This document shows positions 1 to 8,241 of a stretch of DNA of 64,000 nt, one piece after another (positions within the stretch are counted from its first letter, which is position 1; every line of letters starts with the position of its first letter). Below the pieces are notes generated by a model. That model saw only the letters and a list, made by a program, of their open reading frames with translations, did no database searches and had not been told where the DNA came from. The stretch comes from a bacterium (lineage in GTDB: Bacteria; Electryoneota; RPQS01), in the NCBI GenBank assembly GCA_016703065.1, contig JADJCU010000001.1:868001-932000 (forward strand). Direction: 5' to 3'. The position numbers and the translations under genes were made by a program.

Positions 1-43
1 GGTGGTTGCGGCTGCGGTCGTGGTTTTGGCTGAGGCGCCTAAG

Positions 44-61
44 AGAGGCCAGTTGGCCTCT
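44..61 (-). terminator. Short hairpin after the AbrB-like gene
   Basis: An inverted repeat (AGAGGCC / GGCCTCT with a 4-base loop) lies directly after the stop codon of the minus-strand AbrB-like gene. There is no clear T-run behind it on the minus strand, so it may be a 3' stabilising hairpin and not a terminator. Confidence 0.3.
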
Positions 62-62
62 T

Positions 63-335
63 CTACTGCAGACGCTTCTTCAACTCCGCAATCGCGGTTT
101 TCACGCCCGGAAACTCTTGATCATCGCGCAAGGCCGGCAGCGGTTCGCTGGGAGCAGGTGTCTCGGCCAGCCTCTTGGGCCGGAGAATGATCATCCCCGG
201 CTCGACTTTTTGCGCTGTAGATACCACGTCAAACTCAAGAAAATCACCCTCTTTTAGACCAACATGAGCGACAAGTCGCTGGGGCAGGGTGATCTGATTT
301 TTGGGTCGTATCTGTGCCGAAAGCCGTTTCGCCAT
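63..335 (-). CDS. AbrB/MazE/SpoVT-family DNA-binding protein
   Basis: Ninety-residue protein whose first 50 residues fit the swapped-hairpin AbrB/MazE fold: a basic strand, then 'IRPKNQITLPQRLV' and 'GLKEGDFLEFDV'. Family members are transition-state regulators or antitoxins that bind DNA as dimers. The remaining 40 residues (Pro-rich, then a charged helix) match nothing I know; in antitoxins this part binds the toxin. No toxin gene is visible downstream (only 62 bases remain in the window), so a toxin partner could lie beyond position 1. The start is supported by GGAGAG five bases ahead of ATG. Confidence 0.75.
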   Translation of the reverse strand: MAKRLSAQIRPKNQITLPQRLVAHVGLKEGDFLEFDVVSTAQKVEPGMIILRPKRLAETPAPSEPLPALRDDQEFPGVKTAIAELKKRLQ

Positions 336-655
336 TTCTCTCCAGTTTTTGGAAAATCCAACTTTTTCAAGATACTGTTTTCGCTCGACCGATGCAAGTT
401 GCGAAGGGTCAACTAAAATGTTGATAAATATGGTCTCACTTTTGCAAGAAAATGCTTGACAAGTAGCTAATTATTTGTTAGTTTCGACTGTCTTTGTGAG
501 AGGGGTCGCAGAGTAGTTAAGCTGTTTCTAAACATAGAGCTAACGGTTGCCAATGCGGCGACATGGTCTATAGCGTGTGAAAGTCAGCCGCTTTTGGTTG
601 GGTCGCACACAATTCGTGAACCCCAACATATTGTGGTGATATCTTTCGGAGATTG
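336..655. other. Divergent intergenic region
   Basis: About 320 bases separate the AbrB-like gene (leftward) from the M23 peptidase (rightward), so promoters for both should lie here. A TTGACA is present at 456-461 followed by A/T-rich sequence, but no convincing -10 element sits 16-18 bases downstream. No open reading frame, repeat or RNA gene is recognisable. Confidence 0.4.
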
Positions 656-1612
656 ATGGCGAATCGCAAGTTTTCACTAATTCTACTGTCGCACGACCTG
701 AGCAAGAAGGTCGAGTTCACGTTTACCCGGGCGAAAGCGAAGGCGCTGCTTGCCGGGTTAGTCGCGAGCTTTCTTCTGTTCAACGGAGTGACCGGATTCC
801 TGGCGAGCAGAATCGCCGCCGACTCCGGGAAGGCCCAGTTAGAAGCTGAAAACAGCGCCCTTCGCGAGCAACTGGCCAAGTTTGATACCAAGATCAAGTC
901 CGTCGAACAGAAGCTCTCAACGCTGGCCGAGACCGACAACATGCTGCGGCTGATGGCCGACCTGCCGTTGTTACCCGCCGACGTCCGCAAGGTTGGTGTA
1001 GGCGGCACCGCAGAATTGTTGCCCCCGGGTCCGATGGTTCCGGAGGCTCAGGAGCTGACCGGAATACTTGACCGGCTCGACCGCGAATTGGAATTACAGA
1101 AGACCAGCTTCCGTGAGATCCACTCGAAGTTGGAGTCGAACGCAGCACTCCTTGAACATCTGCCGACCCTCCGCCCTTGCGATACGGGTTACTTCTCGTC
1201 GGGCTTCGGTGTCCGGGTTGACCCGTTCACGAGGAAGGCGACGCATCACGACGGTCTCGATATTTCCGCGCCGCGCGGGACTCCGGTTATGAGTGCCGCC
1301 GCTGGCACGGTGGTGTATGCGGGCCGGTACTACAACTATGGGCAGTTCATTGTTGTGGATCACGGCGGCGGATATCAGACAGCCTATGGTCATCTCCATA
1401 AGATTTCGGTCCGCAAAGGTCAGAAGGTGACAAAGGGGACGGTGATTGGCCAGGTCGGTTCAACGGGGCGCTCGACCGCACCGCATTTGCACTATGAAGT
1501 CCGGGTGAACGGCGTGGCCGTGAATCCGATGGACTATGTGTTCGATGACAAAGACAGCTTCCCGAACATGGCTGAAGAACACTCCGAGCAGGGAGATGCA
1601 TCCGGCGGCTGA
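656..1612 (+). CDS. M23-family peptidoglycan endopeptidase, membrane-anchored
   Basis: A 318-residue envelope protein. One hydrophobic segment (about residues 31-50) is followed by a coiled coil (about 58-95) and a C-terminal LytM/M23 domain (about 175-300). Zinc-ligand motifs are visible: HxxxD near residues 197-202 (HHDGLD) and HxH near 277-279 (HLHYE). Such proteins cut peptide cross-links in the wall, or serve as inactive activators; the ligands here suggest an active enzyme. ATG at 656 is preferred over the TTG one codon earlier because CGGAG lies just upstream. Single-gene unit closed by a strong terminator. Confidence 0.9.
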   Translation: MANRKFSLILLSHDLSKKVEFTFTRAKAKALLAGLVASFLLFNGVTGFLASRIAADSGKAQLEAENSALREQLAKFDTKIKSVEQKLSTLAETDNMLRLMADLPLLPADVRKVGVGGTAELLPPGPMVPEAQELTGILDRLDRELELQKTSFREIHSKLESNAALLEHLPTLRPCDTGYFSSGFGVRVDPFTRKATHHDGLDISAPRGTPVMSAAAGTVVYAGRYYNYGQFIVVDHGGGYQTAYGHLHKISVRKGQKVTKGTVIGQVGSTGRSTAPHLHYEVRVNGVAVNPMDYVFDDKDSFPNMAEEHSEQGDASGG

Positions 1613-1636
1613 TACGCCGTTCCAATTTGAATTATT

Positions 1637-1666
1637 GCCCGAAGCATTGCGCTTCGGGCTTTTTTT
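1637..1666 (+). terminator. Rho-independent terminator
   Basis: A perfect 9-bp stem (GCCCGAAGC / GCTTCGGGC, 5-base loop) is followed by seven T, 25 bases after the M23 peptidase stop codon. Confidence 0.9.
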
Positions 1667-1728
1667 GCTCCGAAGAGTTGCACCTGCAAGGGTTTAGGCG
1701 TAAATTACCCCATCCGGCGTACCCAGCG

Positions 1729-2224
1729 TACCCAGCGTACCGCTGGACCTAATGCGCTGCCGCCAGCGCACGGGTGTAGGTTGAGATGCCTAACGCGGGC
1801 GGATCGCCGACTACTCCAACGATGCAAGCGTGATTTTCGAGAAACCTCAATGTACCCAGCGTACCGCTGGACCTAATGCGCTGCCGCCAGCGCACGGGTG
1901 TAGGTTGAGATGCCTAACGCGGGCGGATCGCCGACTACTCCAACGATGCAAGCGTGATTTTCGAGAAACCTCAATGTACCCAGCGTACCGCTGGACCGAA
2001 TGCGCTGCCGCCAGTGCATGGGTGTAGGTTGAGATGCCGAACGCGGGCGGATCGCCGACTACACCAACGATGCAAGGGTGATTTTCGAGAAACCTCAATG
2101 TACCCAGCGTACCGCTGGACCTAATGCGCTACCGCGAGCGCACGGGTGTAGGTTGAGATGCCTAACGCGGGCGGATCGCCGACTACACCAACGATGCAAG
2201 GGTGATTTTCGAGAAACCTCAATG
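1729..2224 (+). repeat. Four direct tandem repeats of 124 bp
   Basis: Four head-to-tail copies (1729-1852, 1853-1976, 1977-2100, 2101-2224) differ by only a few bases. Each begins with TACCCAGCGTACCGCTGG, holding the palindrome CCAGCG-TAC-CGCTGG, and ends with GAGAAACCTCAATG. The ATG closing the fourth copy is the start codon of the next gene. The period is not a multiple of three and the frames rotate, so the array is not coding. A partial extra copy of the first 10 bases precedes unit 1. Related single copies occur near 27147, 61745 and 63710. Confidence 0.95.
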
Positions 2225-3509
2225 TGGATTTTCCTGCTTCTCGTGTTATACTCTTCAGCGCTTGCGGAAGGTCTGCGGTTTGGCGCGGACTTGTCTTTTG
2301 TGCCAAAGCTCGAACATCACGGCACAGTGTTTTCTCGAGAAGGTCACGAGCGGTGCGCACTGGAAATATTTCGCAGCGCGGGGGTGGACGTGGTGCGGAT
2401 TCGGCTGTGGCATTCGCCGAGCGAGCCGTGGAGCGGACTGGATTCAGTGATGGCCTTTGCGGAGCGGGCACAGGGCCTGGGATTCGATCTACTTCTGGAT
2501 TTTCACTATAGCGACGTGGGCCGACCCCGCTCACCAGACCAAACCGGCGGCGTGGCAGAGTCTGACCTTTGCGCAGCTTGAAGACTCGATCTACAGCTAT
2601 ACCAACTCCGTCGTCCGCAAATTTCATGAGGCGCAGGCACTGCCGGACGCAATACAGATCGGGAATGAAATTGGCGCCGGGCTGCTCTGGAACAGCGGAC
2701 GTATTGGCGGCGCTTATGAAACGCCGCAGCAGTGGGCGCAATTTACCAGTCTGTTGAAAGCGGCGATTGCGGGAGTGCGGGATAGCCTGTCTCCGGCCGA
2801 ATGGCCGGAAATTGTGCTCCATCATCAGGCGGGCGGAGACGCCGCAGCCTGTAACTGGTTTTTCAGTCAAGTCGAAACTTACGACGTGCCGTTTGATGTG
2901 ATTGGAGTCTCGTACTATCCCTGGTGGCACGGGACGCTATTAGACCTCGAAGAGACTATCACGGTTCTGGTCGCGAACTACGGACGACGAGTGGATGTGG
3001 TCGAAACGGCCTATCCGTATATGACCGGATGGTGCGACGATGAAACAAACATCATCTGGACGGACACGCCGCTCTTGCCCGAGTATCCTGCCACAGAAGC
3101 GGGACAGGCGGCATTTGTCGGGGCGCTGGGGGCGCTGCTGATGCAAACGCCAAATCACGGAACACCATTGTTGTGCGCATGGGAGCCGGCGTGGATACCG
3201 GCAGAAAACTTCGGTTCACCGTGGGAGAACACGGCGTGGTTTGATTGCAGCGGCAACGCACTCGACGTTTTTTCACAGTTGCCCGGCCTGGCTCCGGAAG
3301 GGCTCACGCTGGTGCGGATTGGCAACGATTTGCGGTTGAGATGGCGCGACGACGCCAATCTCTATTATCGCGTCTATGCCGACTCGCTTGCGAACGGCGA
3401 GTTCCCGACTTTGCTTGGTTCCACAACCGCACACCAATGGCTTCTGCCGAACGAGTTCGCTGCGCATGACTATCGCTACTTTGTTGTAAGAGGAAGCGCG
3501 ACGCCGTGA
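2222..3509 (+). pseudogene. GH53 endo-beta-1,4-galactanase, frameshifted
   Basis: Secreted arabinogalactan endo-beta-1,4-galactanase (GH53). A signal peptide (MWIFLLLVLYSSALAEG) leads into the TIM barrel with 'VDVVRIRLWHSP' and 'LLLDFHYSD'; the frame then breaks near 2514. The other frame resumes with 'WADPAHQTKPAAWQ', the expected continuation, and carries both catalytic glutamates (acid/base in 'IGNEIGAG', nucleophile in 'VVETAYPY'). The C-terminal end looks like a fibronectin-III-type domain. Two missing bases, as in GTGTGGG becoming GTGGG, would explain the break. The start codon is the last three bases of the tandem array and has no Shine-Dalgarno sequence. It may be a true pseudogene or a sequence error. 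Confidence 0.85.
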
Positions 3510-4120
3510 TTTACGAAACACATCCGGACAATCCCAATCCGCGGGCGATACAGAAAGCAATTTCAGCGCTCGAACGCGGCGACTTGATCGCTTACGCAAC
3601 CGATACCGTGTACGGACTTGGCTGCGATATTCACAGCAAGAGCGCAATGGAAAAGGCGCTCACGTTGAAGGGCTATTCGAAGTATCACGCGCTGTCGTTT
3701 CTGTGCGCGGACCTTTCGGACATCAGCAATTTTGCGAAAGTGGATACTCCGGTCTATAAGATGCTGCGCCGCTGCGTGCCCGGCGCGTACACGTTCGTGC
3801 TGCCGGCAACGCGCGAAGTGCCGAAGCTGCTGCTCACGAAACAGAAGACGGTCGGGCTGCGGGTGCCGGATCATCCGGTGTGCCGCGAGCTTTTGAAAGC
3901 GTTTGGCAGACCGATTCTGTCTACATCGGTGACGGGGCGCGACGGCGAGCCGATTGTCGATCCATTGGATATTCAAGAGGTGTGGGGGGACGCGATTGCG
4001 GTGATTCTCGACAGCGGAATCCTCGAACGAGCGACCTCGACCGTTGTGGATTGCACGGACCCCGCCGAACCGGCGATTCTGCGCGAAGGTAAGGGCGCTA
4101 TCGAATTGATCTACTACTAA
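3506..4120 (+). CDS. Sua5/YciO/YrdC-family protein (YciO-like)
   Basis: A 204-residue single-domain protein of the fold that makes threonylcarbamoyl-AMP for the t6A modification of tRNA. The N-terminal pocket motif 'GDLIAYATDTVYGLGCD' is intact. Near residue 145 it has 'STSVTG' where true TsaC enzymes have an S-x-N motif, so it resembles the YciO branch, whose role is less certain. It starts at GTG overlapping the galactanase TGA by four bases, so the two are translationally coupled. A second t6A gene is not in the window. Confidence 0.8.
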   Translation: MIYETHPDNPNPRAIQKAISALERGDLIAYATDTVYGLGCDIHSKSAMEKALTLKGYSKYHALSFLCADLSDISNFAKVDTPVYKMLRRCVPGAYTFVLPATREVPKLLLTKQKTVGLRVPDHPVCRELLKAFGRPILSTSVTGRDGEPIVDPLDIQEVWGDAIAVILDSGILERATSTVVDCTDPAEPAILREGKGAIELIYY

Positions 4121-4134
4121 ACCCAGGACCGGAA

Positions 4135-4344
4135 ATGAAGTACGGCGCAAAGAACAAAATTACGGGCCGCGTGGCCGAAGTGAAGACAGGCGACGTGATG
4201 TGTCAGGTGAATCTGGTGATTGACGCCGGCGCGGAGATGAGTTCTGTAATGACCATGGACTCGCTGAAGGAGCTCGGTATTCAGCCGGGCGACAAGGTGC
4301 GCGTGGTGGTCAAGGCCGTAAATGTGCTGTTGGTCAAGGAATAG
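4135..4344 (+). CDS. mop: Molybdenum-pterin/molybdate-binding protein (molbindin, single TOBE domain)
   Basis: A 69-residue protein made of one TOBE/Mop domain: 'GAKNKITGRVAEVKTGDVMCQVNLVI' followed by 'ITMD/LKELGIQPGDKVRVVVKAVNVLLVKE'-like segments. Mop proteins form hexamers storing molybdate or tungstate oxyanions. No molybdate transporter or molybdoenzyme is nearby, so it is probably a general cytoplasmic buffer. It lies 14 bases after the YciO-like gene, with GGACCGGAA upstream of its ATG. Confidence 0.85.
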   Translation: MKYGAKNKITGRVAEVKTGDVMCQVNLVIDAGAEMSSVMTMDSLKELGIQPGDKVRVVVKAVNVLLVKE

Positions 4345-4385
4345 CCGCGAACGACTGAACGCATTTCAAGCTGGCATTTCAACCG

Positions 4386-6008
4386 GTGTCCACCGCCTCA
4401 GAATTCACACAATTTTCCCGCCGCGAGCTGAAGAAGCGCGCTCGTCAGTGGTTTCCGGTGTTAATCCGGTCCATGGCGATGCGTACGCTGTTTTATGTCG
4501 CGGTGCTGCTGGCGGTGGCGGTCACTTGCAAGCCGTGGAGATGGGAATGGCTCAGACCGGAAGAGGCCGCATCGATCGCCGAAGGGTTTCTGTTTAATCA
4601 GAAGGTGAATCTGGGCGCCTACACGCTGATCCAAGCGGCGGAATATCACCACGACGGAGTCTGGAACGCTACGCGGGATGAACAGGGGTTCAGTTACAAA
4701 CCGGCCATCGGCTATGTCAACCGGTACTTCCATGCGGAAAACCGCGAAGACAGTTGGACGATTCACGTATCGCCCGCAGGTCGCATCTATCGAGTCAAGC
4801 ACGACGTGGACGATCTGATGCCGGATCAGAAGCTGGGGAAGAGCGAAGCCGTGCTGCTGGTCTACGAACTGCTCTCTACAGGGCTCGGAATCGGCGCTGA
4901 CCGCCTTGAGTTGGTCAAGGACTCGCTCGCCGCGCTGCCGCAGCGGCACGATTGGTATTACACATTCAAGGACCTGCAAGGTTCTCCGCATAGCAGCTTA
5001 TTCGCGGTGCGTCTGGCGGGCCGGACGCTGGTTGATTTCTCAGCGTTCGCTGCGCCGGAAGTCGTGCCGCTCGACGCGCGTCCGCCGGGATCACGGTTGA
5101 GATTCGTGGCGTTCGCGCTGATCATCTTCGGCGTGTTTCAGATCATTCTCCATCACCGACATCCGATTTCATGGAAGCGCGGGATGTGGTGGGGCGCGAT
5201 TGCGATGCTGATTGTGCTTGCGGCGCGCACGCTCACGATTTCGCAGGCGACGCTGCTGGTGCCGGGAGGAAGCGGGGCCGAAGATTTTATCAAGCGCGTG
5301 GTGCTCGCGGCAGCAGTCGAGGCGGTTCAGAGCGGCATCTTAGTGACGTTGATTGTCGCATCGGGCGAGTCGATTGCTCGGGATCTGCTGCCGAACATCT
5401 CGACCTTAACGCGGATTGCGCCGTCGCACCGCGGGTGGACGGGAGCCTGGATTCAATCGGCGCGCTGGGCCTTGCCTGCGGCCGCGATCTTTCTGCTGCT
5501 TGAAAGCGCGGTCGGGTTGTTGGAAGAGCCGGCGGGATTGGCCGGACAGAGTCTGCCATTGGTCGGGGAGATTCTTGGAACACCAATTCCCGTCGTGGCC
5601 GCGCCAGTGCTTGTGGCCAAGGCTGTGTTGTGGGAGGAGTTGGTTTTCAGACTGTGGCTCTTTCCGCTACTGCTTTTCTGGGTGCGCGGCACACTGACAT
5701 CGCTACTCTTGATGGCGGGAATCTCGGCCTACTTTGTGGGTTACACAGAGCACAATTGGCTCTCGATTGGAGCGGCCATGTGGGTGGTGTGGTCGTTAAT
5801 GGCGGGATGGCTCATGATGCGCGTCGGAATTTTGGGCGCCTTGCTTTTCCATGTGCTGGTGCTGGGAGGGTATCTGGGAATTGCGCTGGTGTGGACGGGA
5901 TTCGGGATGCCAGCGGGGCTGTTTGTGATGCTGGTGATTATCGGGACACTGGCGATTGTGGCCATTCGGGCGGAGGGGCTGTGGGGACGAAGCGCTGACA
6001 ATGCTTGA
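4386..6008 (+). CDS. CPBP-family intramembrane metalloprotease with extracytoplasmic domain
   Basis: A 540-residue membrane protein. One transmembrane segment near residue 35 precedes a soluble domain (about 50-240, with PepSY-like 'SWTIHVSPAGRIYRVKHD'), followed by about eight transmembrane helices. The CPBP/Rce1 motif EExxxR is present as 'WEELVFR', with later 'TEHNW' and 'LLFHVLV' likely supplying further ligands. Family members include prenyl-CAAX proteases and bacteriocin self-immunity proteins; the substrate here is unknown. The GTG start at 4386 has no clear Shine-Dalgarno sequence; the methionines at 'MAMRTLF' are alternatives. Confidence 0.7.
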   Translation: MSTASEFTQFSRRELKKRARQWFPVLIRSMAMRTLFYVAVLLAVAVTCKPWRWEWLRPEEAASIAEGFLFNQKVNLGAYTLIQAAEYHHDGVWNATRDEQGFSYKPAIGYVNRYFHAENREDSWTIHVSPAGRIYRVKHDVDDLMPDQKLGKSEAVLLVYELLSTGLGIGADRLELVKDSLAALPQRHDWYYTFKDLQGSPHSSLFAVRLAGRTLVDFSAFAAPEVVPLDARPPGSRLRFVAFALIIFGVFQIILHHRHPISWKRGMWWGAIAMLIVLAARTLTISQATLLVPGGSGAEDFIKRVVLAAAVEAVQSGILVTLIVASGESIARDLLPNISTLTRIAPSHRGWTGAWIQSARWALPAAAIFLLLESAVGLLEEPAGLAGQSLPLVGEILGTPIPVVAAPVLVAKAVLWEELVFRLWLFPLLLFWVRGTLTSLLLMAGISAYFVGYTEHNWLSIGAAMWVVWSLMAGWLMMRVGILGALLFHVLVLGGYLGIALVWTGFGMPAGLFVMLVIIGTLAIVAIRAEGLWGRSADNA

Positions 6009-6089
6009 AATTCTGAGCAAAATTGGCTAACTTGATAAATTGTGGACGATTGCAAAAACCTCTCATTTTATTGAATTTACTGACCGATC

Positions 6090-6839
6090 GTGAACATTCT
6101 TCTCCTGCTTAAGGCCGTCGCGGACAGCGAGGCCACAATCAAGACCTCGGCTGACGGAAAATCAGTTGCGCTCGACGGCGTAACCTGGGTACTCAATCCG
6201 TTTGATGAATTTGCCGTCGAAGAGGCGTTGAAGCTCCGTGATGCTGCGGGCTCCGGCGAAGTTGTCGGCGTCAGCGTTGGCGGCGAAGAGGTCCAAAAAG
6301 TTCTGCGCACGGCGCTCGCGATGGGCGTCGACCGCGGGATTCATGTCAAGGGCAACACGGGCTTTGATGCGCTCGCCACGGCGCGGGCGCTGGCCAATGC
6401 CATCAAGGGACAGAGCTACGATCTAATACTGTGCGGCAAGTCCGCGATCGATCATGATAATCACGGCGTGGGGATGATGGTGGCTGAACTGCTTGACCTG
6501 CCGTCCGTGAGCGTAGTTGTCAAGGTTGAGCAGAAGGACGGAAAGCTGGTCTGTCATCGCGAGATAGAAGGCGGCATTCAGGTTGTTGAAGCTCCGCTGC
6601 CGTGCGTTGTCGCCGCGCAAAAGGGATTGAACGAGCCGCGTTACGCGTCGCTCAAGGGCATCATGGCCGCGAAGAAGAAGCCGATTGACGAAGTTGCCGC
6701 CGATTTTGGCGCGCTGCAAGTTGAAGCGATGCAGATTCTGCCCAAGCCGGAGCGCCAGCCGGGCCAGATGCTCGGCAACGGCGTCGATGCGATTCCCACG
6801 CTGATTCAGAAGCTGCGCGAAGAAGCGAAAGTGCTGTAA
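6090..6839 (+). CDS. etfB: Electron transfer flavoprotein subunit beta
   Basis: A 249-residue AMP-binding subunit of ETF, the FAD carrier that takes electrons from acyl-CoA and other dehydrogenases. Family signatures include 'GVTWVLNPFDEFAVEEALKL', 'CGKSAIDHDNHGVGMMVAELL' and 'KKKPI' near residue 193. The start is GTG with no strong Shine-Dalgarno sequence. Its partner etfA lies 4.8 kb downstream on the same strand with four unrelated genes between them, an unusual split because the two subunits normally sit side by side. Confidence 0.95.
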   Translation: MNILLLLKAVADSEATIKTSADGKSVALDGVTWVLNPFDEFAVEEALKLRDAAGSGEVVGVSVGGEEVQKVLRTALAMGVDRGIHVKGNTGFDALATARALANAIKGQSYDLILCGKSAIDHDNHGVGMMVAELLDLPSVSVVVKVEQKDGKLVCHREIEGGIQVVEAPLPCVVAAQKGLNEPRYASLKGIMAAKKKPIDEVAADFGALQVEAMQILPKPERQPGQMLGNGVDAIPTLIQKLREEAKVL

Positions 6840-6848
6840 AAGGAAGGT

Positions 6849-7437
6849 ATGATTCTCTCGCCGGGCGATGCACTCAAGGCGCTGCGTGACGGCAGTGATC
6901 GTTACGTGGCGGAGCAGCCTGCGCCGTGGCGGGCGGGTGCGACGCTGCGCTCCAAGATTGCGCACACTCAGGAGCCGTTCGCGTGTGTTGTGACGTGTTC
7001 CGACTCGCGGGTCGCTCCCGAGATTGTGTTTGATCAAACACACGGCGATCTATTCGTCATTCGAGTGGCCGGAACGATTCTTACGCCCGAAGTTGTCGGC
7101 TCGGTGGAATTCGCCGTCGAAGCGCTGGGCGTCAAGCTGATCGTGGTGATGGCGCATTCGGGCTGCGGCGCGATTGAAGCGGCAGTTTCCGATTTGCCGC
7201 TGCGCGGAGCGGTCTCGGCGGTCATCGCACGACTCGGCACGATTGTCATCGAAAAAGAAGCTGGGGCTTACGGGCGACGAATTGGCCAGCGAAGTGTCGC
7301 GGCAGAACACGCGCAATCTCGTTACGCAGCTTCCGCAGCAGTCACCCGCCATTCTCGAAGCGCTCGAACTCGGCGCTGTTTCAATTGTGCGCGCCTACTA
7401 CGACCTCGCAACCGGAGTCGTGCAGTGGGAACGCTGA
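6849..7437 (+). pseudogene. Beta-class carbonic anhydrase, frameshifted in an A-run
   Basis: Beta-carbonic anhydrase (CO2 to bicarbonate). Zinc ligands and the Asp/Arg dyad are visible in 'CSDSRV' (Cys about 50) and 'HSGCGAI' (His about 103, Cys about 106). The frame breaks at the A-run 7252-7256. With one A removed it reads on as 'VIEKKLGLTGDEL' and ends normally at 7437 with 'LELGAVSIVRAYYDLATGVVQW'. A one-base homopolymer excess is the kind of error long-read consensus makes, so the real gene may be intact. It begins 9 bases after etfB, behind AAAAGGAAGGT. Confidence 0.88.
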
Positions 7438-7492
7438 GACTCTTCAATATCTTCACGCCAGAACACCTGGAACATCATACAGGACCCCGCCA

Positions 7493-8193
7493 ATGACCGA
7501 TACTCGCACTGTTCACACTGTCGGCCCTTCCGGCGCATTTGCTTCACTTTCCGCCGCGATCACGGCAGCGTCGCCCGGCGACGTGATTCAAGTTCAACCC
7601 GGCCTCTACAGAGAATCGCTGGTTATCGATAAGGACCTGGAAATCACCGGGTCGGGGCGCACGAGGACATCAAGCTGACCACAGAGCGGGACTCGCTGCT
7701 TGCGAGCCGCGCAGGGACGTTGATTCTCAAGAATATCACCCTGATCGGTAAGGTCCGCACGCAGCCGGTCATTCACGTGCTGGCGGGGAATCTCGATCTC
7801 AAGTTTTCTACGATAGAAGGCGGAAAGTACTCCGTACTGGCCGATGCGGGAACGCGCGTTGCGATCAGCAACAGTTATCTGGGCGACGCCGAGCGCGGGG
7901 GCGTGATGGCGAAATCCGCGCTGGATGTCGCGGTGGATAATTCGCTGGTCGAGCGCTGCGGCGGGAGCGGCGTGATCGCGGAAACGTGCGACGAAGTACG
8001 CGTCCTGCACAGCACGTTTAATGACACAACGCCGCACGCCATAGAAAGCACGGGCAACGGATTGTTTGAAGTCGTAGACACGGAATTCACGGCGATATCG
8101 CACGCGCAGATTCTCGACAATTACAAGCCGGTCAAATTCGATAACGAAGAGCGCCCCTGGTACACGCGCAAGCACGGCAACGGCGAACAGTAA
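7493..8193 (+). pseudogene. Right-handed beta-helix (pectin-lyase fold) protein, frameshifted
   Basis: Beta-helix protein starting MTDTRTVHTVGPSG, with 'AAITAASPGDVIQVQPGLYRESLVID' typical of the first coils of NosD/periplasmic copper-binding-like and pectin-lyase-like proteins. There is no signal peptide. The first frame stops at 7677, but the second frame continues the coils ('AHEDIKLTTERDSLL', 'ILKNITLIG', 'VAISNSYLGD') to 8193. Adding one G to the GGGG at 7653-7656 restores a single frame reading 'ITGSGAHEDIKL'. No catalytic residues are recognised, so function is unknown. Confidence 0.75.
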
Positions 8194-8241
8194 GCCGGGG
8201 CCGCACTCGTTACTTCATCGCACCCCCATCTCCCCGACCAC

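Noticed and set aside
2078..2581. Reading frame running from the tandem repeat into the galactanase
   Set aside because: The part before 2222 is repeat DNA whose period is not a multiple of three; the signal peptide begins exactly at 2222.
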